Shown: positions 17,076-25,334 of the stretch, one piece after another
Numbering within the stretch: the first letter of the stretch is position 1
Layout: every line of letters starts with the position of its first letter
Assembly: GCA_902517745.1 (NCBI GenBank)
Contig: CABYDS010000004.1
Location: forward strand, 33,614-97,613
From: an uncultured Pelagibacteraceae bacterium
GTDB taxonomy: Bacteria > Pseudomonadota > Alphaproteobacteria > Pelagibacterales > Pelagibacteraceae
DNA length: 64,000 bases
Direction: 5' to 3'
Notes under the pieces: model-generated
Seen by the model: the letters and a program-made list of their open reading frames with translations, nothing else
What the model was told of the DNA's origin: nothing
Databases searched by the model: none
Position numbers and translations under genes: made by a program

Positions 17076-19730
17076 ATGAGCAAAGAATTTAAAGCTAATC
17101 AAAACCAAAAATTAGATAATCAAGAATTAAATGATTGGTTAGACTCTCTTGATGCAGTAGTTGAAAATCATGGTAGAGAGGGCGCCAAACTAATTTTAGA
17201 AAAACTTGAGAAAAGAGCAAAAGATTTAAGAGTACTATATTCACCAGTTCCATATTCACCATACAGAAATACGATATCTCAATATGATCAAGGAATTTAT
17301 CCTGGAGATTTAGCAATTGAGGAAAAAATAACAGCAATTTTAAGATGGAATGCTTTAACCATGGTTATGAAAGCAAATAAAAATTATGGTGGACTTGGAG
17401 GACATATAGCAAGCTATGCATCTTTTGCTGAAGTATTTGAAACGGGATTTAATCATTTTTTTAAAGGTGGTGATGAAGCAGATTTAATTTTTTATCAATC
17501 ACAGTGTACAACTGGGATATACGCAAGATCCTTTTTAGAGGGAAGATTAACAAAAAATCATCTAGAGCATTATAGACAAGAATTAAATGAGCAAGGACTA
17601 TCATCATATTGCCATCCATATTTAATGAGAGATTACTGGACATTTACCACATCGTCGATGGGAATAGGTTTAGTTAATGCAATTTACCAAGCTCGTTTCA
17701 TGAAATATTTAGAAAATAGAAACTTATTAAAAACAAATAAAAGAGTATGGGGTTTATTTGGAGATGGTGAAATGGATGAACCTGAAAGTTTGGCTGGATT
17801 GTCTATAGCTTCAAGAGAAAAATTAGATAATTTAACATTTATTATAAATTGTAATCTCCAAAGATTAGATGGACCTGTAAGAGGTAACGGACAAATAATT
17901 CAGGAACTGGAAACAATCTTTAAAGCCAATGGATGGAATGTAATTAAAGTTCTATGGGGATCTGAATGGGATAAAATTTTTCAACAGGATAAAGATCATT
18001 TATTATTAAAACGTTTTGCTAAAACCGTTGATGGAAAATATCAAACATTAGGCGCAAGAGATGGAGAATATAATCTCAAAAACTTTTTTGCAGAGGATCC
18101 AGAAGTTTTAAAATTGGTTTCTTCACTTAGTAAAGATGAAATTGATAAACTTAAAAGGGGAGGTCATGATTTTAAAAAACTTTATGCTGCCTTTAATGCT
18201 GCTGTTAAAACTAAAGGTAAACCTACAGTTATTTTAGCTAAAACAAAAAAAGGTTATGGAATGGGTAAAGCTGGAGAATCAAAAATGACTAATCACCAGC
18301 AAAAAGAATTAAATCTTGATGCATTGAAAGAGTTTAGAGATCGTTTTCAACTAGATATCCCAGATAATAAATTAGAAAATATGGAGTTTTACAAACCAGA
18401 TGAAAATTCAGAGGAAATAAAATATATAAAAAAAAGAAGAGAAGCTTTAGGAGGATCTTTACCTAAAAGAAGCTTTAAAGAAGTTGAATTAGTTACTCCA
18501 AAAATTGAAAAACATTCAAACTTTTTACTCGAAGAAAGTGATAGAGAATATTCAACAACGACTGGACTAGTGAGATCTTTAGGAAACATAATGAGAGATA
18601 AAGAGTTTGGAAAAAGGGTCGTGCCAATAGTTGCTGATGAAGCAAGAACTTTTGGAATGGCTAATTTATTTTCACAAATTGGAATATATTCACCAGAGGG
18701 TCAGTTATATGAACCCGAGGATGCGACTTCCATTTTGAAATATCAAGAGTCAAAAACAGGACAATTATTAGAGGAAGGAATTAATGAAGCTGGTGCTATA
18801 TCTTCTTGGCTAGCAGCAGCAACCTCTTACAGCAATCATAATTTTCCAATGATGCCTTTTTATATTTTTTACTCAATGTTTGGTTTTCAAAGAATCGGAG
18901 ATCTTATTTGGGCGGCAGCTGATCAAATGCCTAGAGGATTTTTAATCGGTGCTACAGCTGGACGAACCACTTTAGCTGGAGAGGGATTGCAGCATCAAGA
19001 TGGACAAAGTCACATAATTGCTTCAACTTTTCCAAATTTAAAGTCTTACGATCCTTGTTTTGCAAGTGAGTTAGCAATTATTTTTGATGAAGGAATGAAA
19101 AGAATGATGACAGAGTGTAAAGATGAATTTTATTATATTACTGTAAATAACGAAAAATACTCACATCCGAAAATTAATATAAAAAATAAAGCTGGGATAA
19201 TAAAAGGTGGCTACCTTTTCGAAGATCGTTCAAATAAGAAAATAAACATAAATTTATTGGGATCTGGTCCAATTTTTAGAGAATGTATTGAAGCTTCTAA
19301 AATACTTAAAGATGAATATGGAATTGGTTCAAGATTATACAGCATAACAAGTTATTCAGAATTAGAAAAAAATGCTAAATCAGTTTTAAGACAAAACACA
19401 TTGTCTCCTGCAAATAAAAAACAAAACTATTTGCAGCAGCTAATTTCTAATGACGACCCTATAATTGCTACTTCAGATTATGTAAGAGCATACTCTCAAT
19501 TAATCTCTAGCCACATTAATAATAAGTTTTTAGCAATGGGGACAGATGGTTTTGGAAGAAGTGATACTCGAAAAAATCTAAGAGACTTTTTTGAGGTAGA
19601 TAGCAAACATATAGTCGTCAGTTCTTTGTATACACTTTATGAAGATAAGAAAGTCCCATTACAAACACTAGAAAAAGCGATTAGTAAATATAATCTCAAT
19701 AATAATAAAAATAATCCTTGGGAAATATAG
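17076..19730 (+). CDS. aceE: Pyruvate dehydrogenase E1 component, homodimeric type
   Basis: The 884-residue thiamine-diphosphate enzyme decarboxylates pyruvate and acylates the E2 lipoyl domain. The ThDP/Mg motif runs from GDGEMDEPE (about 229) to NCNLQRLDGPVRGN (about 258). Further family blocks are YSPYRNTIS, GGHIASYASFAEVFETGF, VPIVADEARTFGMANLF and GEGLQHQDGQSH. The length matches E. coli AceE. I use ATG 17076 instead of the upstream TTG/GTG-like codons. A TATAAT at 17063-17068 just before it suggests a nearly leaderless mRNA. No E2 or E3 gene is in the window, and many alphaproteobacteria instead use the PdhA/PdhB heterotetramer. Confidence 0.95.
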   Translation: MSKEFKANQNQKLDNQELNDWLDSLDAVVENHGREGAKLILEKLEKRAKDLRVLYSPVPYSPYRNTISQYDQGIYPGDLAIEEKITAILRWNALTMVMKANKNYGGLGGHIASYASFAEVFETGFNHFFKGGDEADLIFYQSQCTTGIYARSFLEGRLTKNHLEHYRQELNEQGLSSYCHPYLMRDYWTFTTSSMGIGLVNAIYQARFMKYLENRNLLKTNKRVWGLFGDGEMDEPESLAGLSIASREKLDNLTFIINCNLQRLDGPVRGNGQIIQELETIFKANGWNVIKVLWGSEWDKIFQQDKDHLLLKRFAKTVDGKYQTLGARDGEYNLKNFFAEDPEVLKLVSSLSKDEIDKLKRGGHDFKKLYAAFNAAVKTKGKPTVILAKTKKGYGMGKAGESKMTNHQQKELNLDALKEFRDRFQLDIPDNKLENMEFYKPDENSEEIKYIKKRREALGGSLPKRSFKEVELVTPKIEKHSNFLLEESDREYSTTTGLVRSLGNIMRDKEFGKRVVPIVADEARTFGMANLFSQIGIYSPEGQLYEPEDATSILKYQESKTGQLLEEGINEAGAISSWLAAATSYSNHNFPMMPFYIFYSMFGFQRIGDLIWAAADQMPRGFLIGATAGRTTLAGEGLQHQDGQSHIIASTFPNLKSYDPCFASELAIIFDEGMKRMMTECKDEFYYITVNNEKYSHPKINIKNKAGIIKGGYLFEDRSNKKININLLGSGPIFRECIEASKILKDEYGIGSRLYSITSYSELEKNAKSVLRQNTLSPANKKQNYLQQLISNDDPIIATSDYVRAYSQLISSHINNKFLAMGTDGFGRSDTRKNLRDFFEVDSKHIVVSSLYTLYEDKKVPLQTLEKAISKYNLNNNKNNPWEI

Positions 19731-19746
19731 TCTCTACCAATTTTTT

Positions 19747-20643
19747 ATGGAATTACCTGTCGTCAATCATAAAGATTATGAAGCTCAATTAAATGATGAC
19801 AATAAATTTCCTATAAAAAAATTTGGAGAATTAGCTAAAGCGTTGATTAAAAATAAAATAGTTAAAAATTTCTATATTCCAGAGCCATGCTCAGTAGAAA
19901 CTTTAAAAGAGGCACATACAGAGGACTATATAAATAAAATAAAAAACAAAACTTTAGATAAAAACGAGATTAGAAAAATTGGTTTTCCTTTAGTTGACAG
20001 CGTAGTTAGAAGGTCTTTTATAGCAACTGGAGGCACAGTGCTTGCTACAAAGCTAGCTTTAAACTACGGTATAGCGTGTAATACTGCAGGAGGTAGTCAT
20101 CATGCAACATCTAATGAAGGAGCTGGATTTTGTGTTTTTAATGATGTTGCGGTAGCAGCCAAATATTTAACCTCAAGAGGATTAGCAAATAAAATTTTAA
20201 TTATTGATTTAGATGTTCACCAGGGTAATGGAAATTCTGAAATATTTAAAAATGATAATCAAGTCTTTACATTCAGCATGCACTCGAAAGTTAATTATCC
20301 AGCAAAAAAATCAGTAAGTGATCTTGATATTGAATTAGAGGAAAATTTAGAAGATAGAGAATATATTGACATTTTGAAAAATAACCTAAAATATTTGAAT
20401 GAAGAGGACTTTGATTTTGTTTTCTATATCGCTGGAGTTGATATTCACTATAATGACAGGTTGGGTAAACTAAAAATTTCTGATAATGGTATATTTGAAA
20501 GAGATGAATTAGTAATTGATAATTTCTTCTCAAATAAAATTCCTATTTGTGGAGTATTAGGAGGTGGATACAACGAAGATTTTAATAAACTGGTAGAATT
20601 ACACTCTAGTTTACATAAAACATGTGCTAAATTTTTATTATGA
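19747..20643 (+). CDS. Histone-deacetylase-superfamily (AcuC-like) zinc hydrolase
   Basis: The 298-residue HDAC-fold enzyme has the active-site His pair in GGSHHATSNEGAGFCVFND, zinc ligands Asp and His in IIDLDVHQGNG and the third Asp in AGVDIHYNDRLG, and a C-terminal GVLGGGYN loop. Bacterial members deacetylate small molecules (polyamines, acetoin-linked substrates) or acetyl-lysine proteins. It starts 16 bases after aceE, and its stop overlaps the msrB start, so the three genes may share a transcript. A link to acetyl-CoA supply by AceE is possible but unproven. Confidence 0.88.
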   Translation: MELPVVNHKDYEAQLNDDNKFPIKKFGELAKALIKNKIVKNFYIPEPCSVETLKEAHTEDYINKIKNKTLDKNEIRKIGFPLVDSVVRRSFIATGGTVLATKLALNYGIACNTAGGSHHATSNEGAGFCVFNDVAVAAKYLTSRGLANKILIIDLDVHQGNGNSEIFKNDNQVFTFSMHSKVNYPAKKSVSDLDIELEENLEDREYIDILKNNLKYLNEEDFDFVFYIAGVDIHYNDRLGKLKISDNGIFERDELVIDNFFSNKIPICGVLGGGYNEDFNKLVELHSSLHKTCAKFLL

Positions 20644-21008
20644 AAAAAAATTCAAATTTAACTCTCGAACAAGAAAATATTTTATTCAATGAAGCAACCG
20701 AACCTCCAGGTTCAAGCGAGTTAAATAATGAAAAAAGGGAAGGTTCATATCACTGCATTAACTGTGATACCAAACTATTTAAATCATCAACAAAATATGA
20801 AAGTGGATCAGGATGGCCATCTTTTTATAAATCTCTTCCAGATGTCTTCGAAACTAAAACCGATCACCATATCGGTTATGCTAGGACAGAATACCATTGT
20901 AAAAAATGTGGAGGTCATCATGGACATATATTTGATGATGGTCCACAACCAACAGGAAAAAGATACTGTAATAACGGTGTTTGCTTAATTTTCAAGCCAG
21001 ATAAATAA
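20640..21008 (+). CDS. msrB: Peptide methionine (R)-S-oxide reductase MsrB
   Basis: This 122-residue enzyme reduces methionine-R-sulfoxide in proteins. Structural zinc is held by CINCDTK and CKKCGGHHG. The substrate site includes SGSGWPSFY and HHIGYARTEYHC, and the catalytic cysteine lies in KRYCNNGVCL. No signal peptide is present, so it is cytosolic. It overlaps the HDAC-like gene by four bases. The S-specific enzyme MsrA is encoded separately at 61138. Confidence 0.95.
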   Translation: MKKNSNLTLEQENILFNEATEPPGSSELNNEKREGSYHCINCDTKLFKSSTKYESGSGWPSFYKSLPDVFETKTDHHIGYARTEYHCKKCGGHHGHIFDDGPQPTGKRYCNNGVCLIFKPDK

Positions 21009-21044
21009 TTGTAATTAAAGCAAAAATAAAATAAATCTGTATGT

Positions 21045-21920
21045 ATGAATTTAATAAATAAGCTCTTTTTTACTCTTTGCTTATCTCTGTTCACAACTTT
21101 TGCGTATGGAGATACAGCTAATGATATACTGAACAGGCTTACAGACAAAATTTCATCAATTGTTGAAAATACTTTAGGAGGAGATACAGAATTCTCTTTA
21201 GAGTTTCCAGAGGATGATGATGTTGAATTAGAAATACTAAAATTTAAAGAATTAGATAGCTCAGATGGTCAAAATTCATTTTCGCAATTAAGTATTCATA
21301 CTCAAGAAGTGAATGATGATACAAGATATATTTTAAATTTAGGATATGGACAAAGATATATATCTTCAGACAAATCGATGATCACGGGTATAAATGGATT
21401 TATTGATTACGATACAGAAGGCCATTCTAGAACAAGTTTAGGTTTTGAAGCAAAAGCTCCAATTTTAGAACTTACTGGAAACTATTATTTAGGTCTGTCA
21501 GGAGTTGAAACGATTAATGGTGTTAAAGAAAAAGTATTAGATGGTCATGAAATAAACTTATCATCACAATTACCATACATGCCGTGGACAAGATTAAATG
21601 TACAAAATTATGACTTTGAAAAAGATAAAGCATCTGAGAATACTGGTGGTAATTTGATTTCTCTTGAGATGAATTTATCTCCAAGCATTCAATTTGAGGC
21701 CTCAAAGAATTTTATAGATACCAATGGAGTTGAGGATGAGGAGACATTCAAAATAATGTATTACAATCCGCCTAGAAATAAATCATCACTTCAGGATGGG
21801 TTTTTATCAGCGAGTGCTTTTGAAAAAGGTGATGTCGAAGCAAAAATGAAAGACAAAGTTAGAAGAAGAAATGCAATGACAATTGAGGTTCAAGGAGCAG
21901 TAGTATTAACTAAGCAATAA
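21045..21920 (+). CDS. Inverse-autotransporter-like outer-membrane beta-barrel without passenger
   Basis: The 291-residue exported protein has a Sec signal of about 22 residues (ending FAYG) and an acidic helical stretch to about residue 75. A barrel region follows whose strands resemble the intimin/invasin beta domain: NLGYGQRYISSDKSM, ITGINGFIDYDTEGHSRTSL, LELTGNYYLGLSG, DGHEINLSSQLPYMPWTRLN. Intimin-type proteins continue into a passenger of Ig-like domains; here the protein ends at about the barrel. Three bases downstream lies a gene for a secreted protein. I am fairly sure of the barrel; the exact family needs a profile search. Confidence 0.72.
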   Translation: MNLINKLFFTLCLSLFTTFAYGDTANDILNRLTDKISSIVENTLGGDTEFSLEFPEDDDVELEILKFKELDSSDGQNSFSQLSIHTQEVNDDTRYILNLGYGQRYISSDKSMITGINGFIDYDTEGHSRTSLGFEAKAPILELTGNYYLGLSGVETINGVKEKVLDGHEINLSSQLPYMPWTRLNVQNYDFEKDKASENTGGNLISLEMNLSPSIQFEASKNFIDTNGVEDEETFKIMYYNPPRNKSSLQDGFLSASAFEKGDVEAKMKDKVRRRNAMTIEVQGAVVLTKQ

Positions 21921-21923
21921 TTT

Positions 21924-22622
21924 ATGAGAAATTTAATCAAATCAATATTAATTTTGTTTATCTCAATTTATTCAGTTAACGCATTTGCAGCAACAGGAGC
22001 AGCCACTGAGTATGGGGTAACAATGACAAAACTTGAGCTTTGCGAAACTGGAAGTACCACAGCGAATTGTTTAAACCCATTAACTATATCACCAAGTGGA
22101 ACATCAGGAGTTGTAGATATCGCATCAGTCAGTGCAGGAGCCACAGCTGGATCTTATGGAAATATTGCAAAAGCAAAAATTGGAACATTATATACCTTTA
22201 TTCAAATTACTATGAGTAGACAATTTACAATGACTGGAACAGCAGGAAGTTGTGCAACCAAAGCTGGGGAGTCTGGAACTAAAACTACAGATGCAAAAGG
22301 ACAAACCGGTGGTACTCCGGGATCTTCAACTTTATATGTTCCCGATGGATCCAGTTATAATGATCATATGAATGGATCAGTAGACTCATTGGGTGCAAGT
22401 GTTTCAAATGATGGCGTAATAGGTAGTAGTGATGAGTACTTTCAATACAGAAAAATTATTTCGGGAAGCGGTTTAAAAGTTAAAGCAGGTGACTTTCCAA
22501 CTGTAAAAGTAGCATTTGATGTATCAAATGCAGTTGGTGAAGCTACTGGTGGTGCAGCTGCGTGTACTGGTAATGTTATGTATGCGAATGAACCAGGGAT
22601 GACAATATCATTCGAAGATTAA
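21924..22622 (+). CDS. Secreted Ser/Thr/Gly-rich protein of unknown function
   Basis: The 232-residue product has a clear Sec signal (about 1-22, ending NAFA). A beta-rich mature part follows, rich in Gly, Ser, Thr and Ala, with four Cys (ELCETG, ANCLNP, GSCATKAG, AACTGN) that could form two disulfides. There are no membrane segments. I recognise no family. It lies three bases after the beta-barrel gene on the same strand, so the two are almost certainly co-expressed. A role as the exported partner of the barrel, or as a surface protein, is inference. Confidence 0.65.
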   Translation: MRNLIKSILILFISIYSVNAFAATGAATEYGVTMTKLELCETGSTTANCLNPLTISPSGTSGVVDIASVSAGATAGSYGNIAKAKIGTLYTFIQITMSRQFTMTGTAGSCATKAGESGTKTTDAKGQTGGTPGSSTLYVPDGSSYNDHMNGSVDSLGASVSNDGVIGSSDEYFQYRKIISGSGLKVKAGDFPTVKVAFDVSNAVGEATGGAAACTGNVMYANEPGMTISFED

Positions 22623-22626
22623 AATA

Positions 22627-22881
22627 TTATTCTAAAGAACTTAAAAGCTTTCCGGTTTTTTCTAGCTCTCTTAATTCTTGATAACCCCCAACATGATGTT
22701 CATCAAAGAATATTTGAGGAATAGTTCTTCTTCCATTTGCTTTCTTAGTCATTTCGTCTCTTAGACCTTCTTTTGTTGATATATCTATCTCGTTATAATT
22801 AAGATTATTTCTTGATAATAATCTTTTTGCTGCATCGCAAAAGTTACACATTGGACCAGAGTAAACTGTAATATTTTTCAT
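22627..22881 (-). CDS. grxC: Monothiol/dithiol glutaredoxin (GrxC type)
   Basis: The 84-residue thioredoxin-fold protein has a CNFC active site at residues 12-15, the cis-proline loop RRTIPQIFF and a GGYQEL glutathione-binding turn. It reduces disulfides and mixed disulfides with glutathione. The classical dithiol motif is CPYC; Asn-Phe between the cysteines is a variant that should change redox potential. It stands on the strand opposite the secreted protein and ends four bases from it. Confidence 0.9.
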   Translation of the reverse strand: MKNITVYSGPMCNFCDAAKRLLSRNNLNYNEIDISTKEGLRDEMTKKANGRRTIPQIFFDEHHVGGYQELRELEKTGKLLSSLE

Positions 22882-22913
22882 GTTTTTATATATAACCTAA
22901 GATTAATAAATTA

Positions 22914-23213
22914 CTAGAGTGTGTAATCGTTTTTATTTATTTTAGATTTGATAAGTTTTCTCGAATATTCAAATTTTTTTCTATGTTTTATACTTTGTGA
23001 GCTAGCCCTTTTTCTCCATAATCTAAATGAAGAAGGTTTCAATGATCTCCTCATTATTTTAATAACTTCACCCTCAGTCTTCCCAGTTTTTTTTTCAATT
23101 TCTTCAAAAGTAATTCTGTCAGCCCAAGCTGCCCATATGACCCAATCTGGACTCTCCAAAGAAGGCTCTGGATTCTTAACTCTGGTTGTTGGTCTGTGAC
23201 TTTTTTTCATCAA
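22914..23213 (-). CDS. DUF2805 (TIGR03643-type) family protein
   Basis: The 99-residue basic protein has the family core IWAAWADRITFEEIEKKTG, then VIKIMRRSLKPSSFRLWRKR, matching the small DUF2805 family of aquatic bacteria. The fold looks helix-turn-helix-like and the C-terminus is strongly basic, so nucleic-acid binding is possible but unproven. It lies 32 bases upstream of glutaredoxin on the same strand. The alternative start one Met later (residue 2) cannot be excluded. Confidence 0.75.
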   Translation of the reverse strand: MMKKSHRPTTRVKNPEPSLESPDWVIWAAWADRITFEEIEKKTGKTEGEVIKIMRRSLKPSSFRLWRKRASSQSIKHRKKFEYSRKLIKSKINKNDYTL

Positions 23214-23277
23214 AATTCAATAAATTGCTAAAATTATTTTAATGCAAATATTTAAGCCTATGATAATATCATTTTTA

Positions 23278-23324
23278 GATAGTCCTATCTAGCCATCTTT
23301 AGCTCCCGGTTTTTTAGGACTATC
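23278..23324 (+). promoter_or_regulatory. Hairpin that covers the ribosome site of the LysE-family gene
   Basis: GATAGTCCTA (23278-23287) and TAGGACTATC (23315-23324) form a perfect 10-bp inverted repeat with a 27-base loop. The second arm contains AGGA, the only good Shine-Dalgarno sequence for the ATG at 23331. There is no U-run after it, so it is not a terminator. Its position suggests translational control or a riboswitch-like element; this is inferred. Confidence 0.5.
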
Positions 23325-23330
23325 CTTAAA

Positions 23331-23945
23331 ATGCTTCCCTTAGATTTTATCCTTTTTTTACAGATTATCATTTTTATGTTCATTACTCCTGGAACACCCA
23401 GAATTGTAATTATTTCTTACTCAATGAATTATGGAGTTCAAAAGTGTGTTTGGACTGCGTTAGGAGATGTAACTGCAAATATAATTCAGGCAACTCTTGT
23501 GATATTTGTTATTGGATCTTTTTTGTCAGACAATCCAACAATATTAAATACATTAAAATGGTTGGGTATCGCTTATTTAACTTATCTTGCATATGATATT
23601 TATAAATCGAGACCTAAAGATATAAATACAAAAGATATTTCTGATAAAAGTTTTTTTTCTTTTTACAAAGATGGATTTTTAGTAGCAGGGACAAGCCCTA
23701 AAGCATGGATGTTCTTTCCATTTATATTTCCACAATTTATTGATTTTAATTCTAATTATATTATTCAGTTTATTATTTTAATTACGACTTATGTAGTATT
23801 AGATTTTCTATCTTTGGTTGGTTATGCAGTTTTAGCTAATAAGTTAATTGTTTGGATAAAAGCCAATCCTAAAATTATAAATACAATTTCTGCTTGTGTA
23901 ATTATTTTGATTGCAATAATTATTGCATTTACTCAACAATACTAA
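23331..23945 (+). CDS. LysE/RhtB-family amino-acid exporter
   Basis: The 204-residue protein has about six membrane helices and the family N-terminal signature FITPGTPRIVIISYSMNYG, modified from the usual TPGP. The middle segment FLVAGTSPKAWMFFPFIFPQF matches the conserved NPKA region. Members export basic or neutral amino acids or homoserine lactones; the substrate is unknown. It is monocistronic: its 5' leader carries a hairpin over the ribosome site and a different transcription unit follows. Confidence 0.85.
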   Translation: MLPLDFILFLQIIIFMFITPGTPRIVIISYSMNYGVQKCVWTALGDVTANIIQATLVIFVIGSFLSDNPTILNTLKWLGIAYLTYLAYDIYKSRPKDINTKDISDKSFFSFYKDGFLVAGTSPKAWMFFPFIFPQFIDFNSNYIIQFIILITTYVVLDFLSLVGYAVLANKLIVWIKANPKIINTISACVIILIAIIIAFTQQY

Positions 23946-24007
23946 GGTATATTGCGCTACTACTCCCACTTGCAATTAAATAATTTTTGTTATTAATTTA
24001 ACCTTTA

Positions 24008-24031
24008 TTAATTAATTAATTAAAGGGGAAT
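24008..24031 (+). promoter_or_regulatory. AT-repeat leader and strong ribosome site of the first LIV binding protein
   Basis: TTAATTAATTAATTAA (24008-24023) runs directly into an AAAGGGG Shine-Dalgarno site (24022-24028), six bases before the ATG. A similar leader (TTAATTAATTAA then GAGAGGA) precedes the proX-like gene at 51170. An unstructured leader with a strong site fits very high expression of binding proteins. Confidence 0.45.
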
Positions 24032-24033
24032 AA

Positions 24034-25272
24034 ATGAAAATAAAAAACATTTTAATTACATTTGTTTCTGCAATAGCATTATTATTTTCAACTTCAGTTG
24101 TATCGTTTGCAAAAGTAGTTGGAGATAAAATTATTTTAGGTGCTGCAATCTCTTTAACTGGTAAGTATTCATCTAATGGTGTTCATACTCAAAACGGCTA
24201 CAACATGGCTGTTGATAGAATTAACAGCATGGGTGGTGTAAAAGTTGGGGGAAAAACTTATAAGTTTGATATTATTTATTATGATGATGAGTCAAACCCT
24301 AAGAGAGCAGCTCAGCTTGCAGAAAGATTAATCTCACAAGATAAAGTAGAGTTCATGCTTGGGCCATACAGTTCAGGATTGACAAAAGCGATCGCACCAG
24401 TAACAGAAAAATATGGTGTTCCAATGGTTGAGGCTAACGGTGCTTCTAGATCTTTGTTTACAAAAGGTTACAAATATCTATTTGCGGTATTAGCACCAGC
24501 AAACTTATATCTTGATGTAGCAATAAGAACAGCTGTTGAATTAAATGGTGGAAAAGGTGTAAGAATTGCACAAGCTTTTGAGCAAGATGCATTCTCGCAA
24601 GACGTAAGATTAGGTATTTTAGATGCTGCTAAAGAAACTGGATCTGAAATTATAATCGACGATAAACTTCCAAAAGAGCTTAATGATATGGCTGCTACAT
24701 TAGTTAAAGTAAAACAAATGAAGCCAGATGTATTGGTTGTTTCAGGGCATACAAAAGGAGCTTTAACAGCAATAAGACAAATTTCAGAAATGAAAGTTGA
24801 TGTTCCGATGTTGGCAATGACACACTGTGATGCTGCAAAATTATCAAAGCAACATGGTAAAAATTCTCAATATGCATTATGTGCTTCTCAATGGCATAAA
24901 ACATTAACTTACAAAGATGATTTCTTTAAAGATGGTATGACATATGCAGCAGATTTTGAAAAAGAATTTGGCTATGATCCACCATATCAATCTGCAGAGT
25001 CTTCAGCTGCATTGTTAGTATTTAAAGATGCTTTTGAAAGAGCAAATACTTTTGATCAGAAAAAAGTAAGAGATGCTCTTGCTGCAACTAACATGCAAAC
25101 ATTCTATGGAAATATTAAATTTGCACCTGGTGGTCAAAATGTTGATAAACCAATGGTACTTTTCCAAGTAATGTGTGATGATGCTGGTAAGTGTGAAAAT
25201 AAGGTTGTTGCTCCATTAAAATGGGCTTCAGCTGAGTTAATACACCCAGTACCAAAGTGGTCTGAAAGATAA
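24034..25272 (+). CDS. Periplasmic binding protein of a LIV/HAAT-type ABC importer
   Basis: The 412-residue exported protein has a Sec signal (about 1-26, ending VSFA). The Peripla_BP_6 fold includes ILGAAISLTGKYSSNGVHTQNGYN, IIYYDDESNPKRAAQLAERLI and MLGPYSSGLTKAIAPV. Families of this type bind branched-chain amino acids, amides or urea; a Cys pair near the end (CDDAGKC) is unusual. The substrate cannot be read from the sequence. It is followed by a strong terminator and then its permease genes, which would give an excess of binding protein over transporter. Confidence 0.9.
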   Translation: MKIKNILITFVSAIALLFSTSVVSFAKVVGDKIILGAAISLTGKYSSNGVHTQNGYNMAVDRINSMGGVKVGGKTYKFDIIYYDDESNPKRAAQLAERLISQDKVEFMLGPYSSGLTKAIAPVTEKYGVPMVEANGASRSLFTKGYKYLFAVLAPANLYLDVAIRTAVELNGGKGVRIAQAFEQDAFSQDVRLGILDAAKETGSEIIIDDKLPKELNDMAATLVKVKQMKPDVLVVSGHTKGALTAIRQISEMKVDVPMLAMTHCDAAKLSKQHGKNSQYALCASQWHKTLTYKDDFFKDGMTYAADFEKEFGYDPPYQSAESSAALLVFKDAFERANTFDQKKVRDALAATNMQTFYGNIKFAPGGQNVDKPMVLFQVMCDDAGKCENKVVAPLKWASAELIHPVPKWSER

Positions 25273-25284
25273 AATAAACCATTT

Positions 25285-25314
25285 AAGCCCCCTAGAAATA
25301 GGGGGCTTTTTTTT
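25285..25314 (+). terminator. Rho-independent terminator between binding-protein and permease genes
   Basis: AAGCCCCCTA and TAGGGGGCTT pair around a GAAA loop, followed by eight T (25307-25314). It is the strongest hairpin in the window. Some read-through must feed livH 21 bases later unless a promoter lies in the short gap. Confidence 0.93.
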
Positions 25315-25334
25315 ATAGAAATCAAAATTAAATT

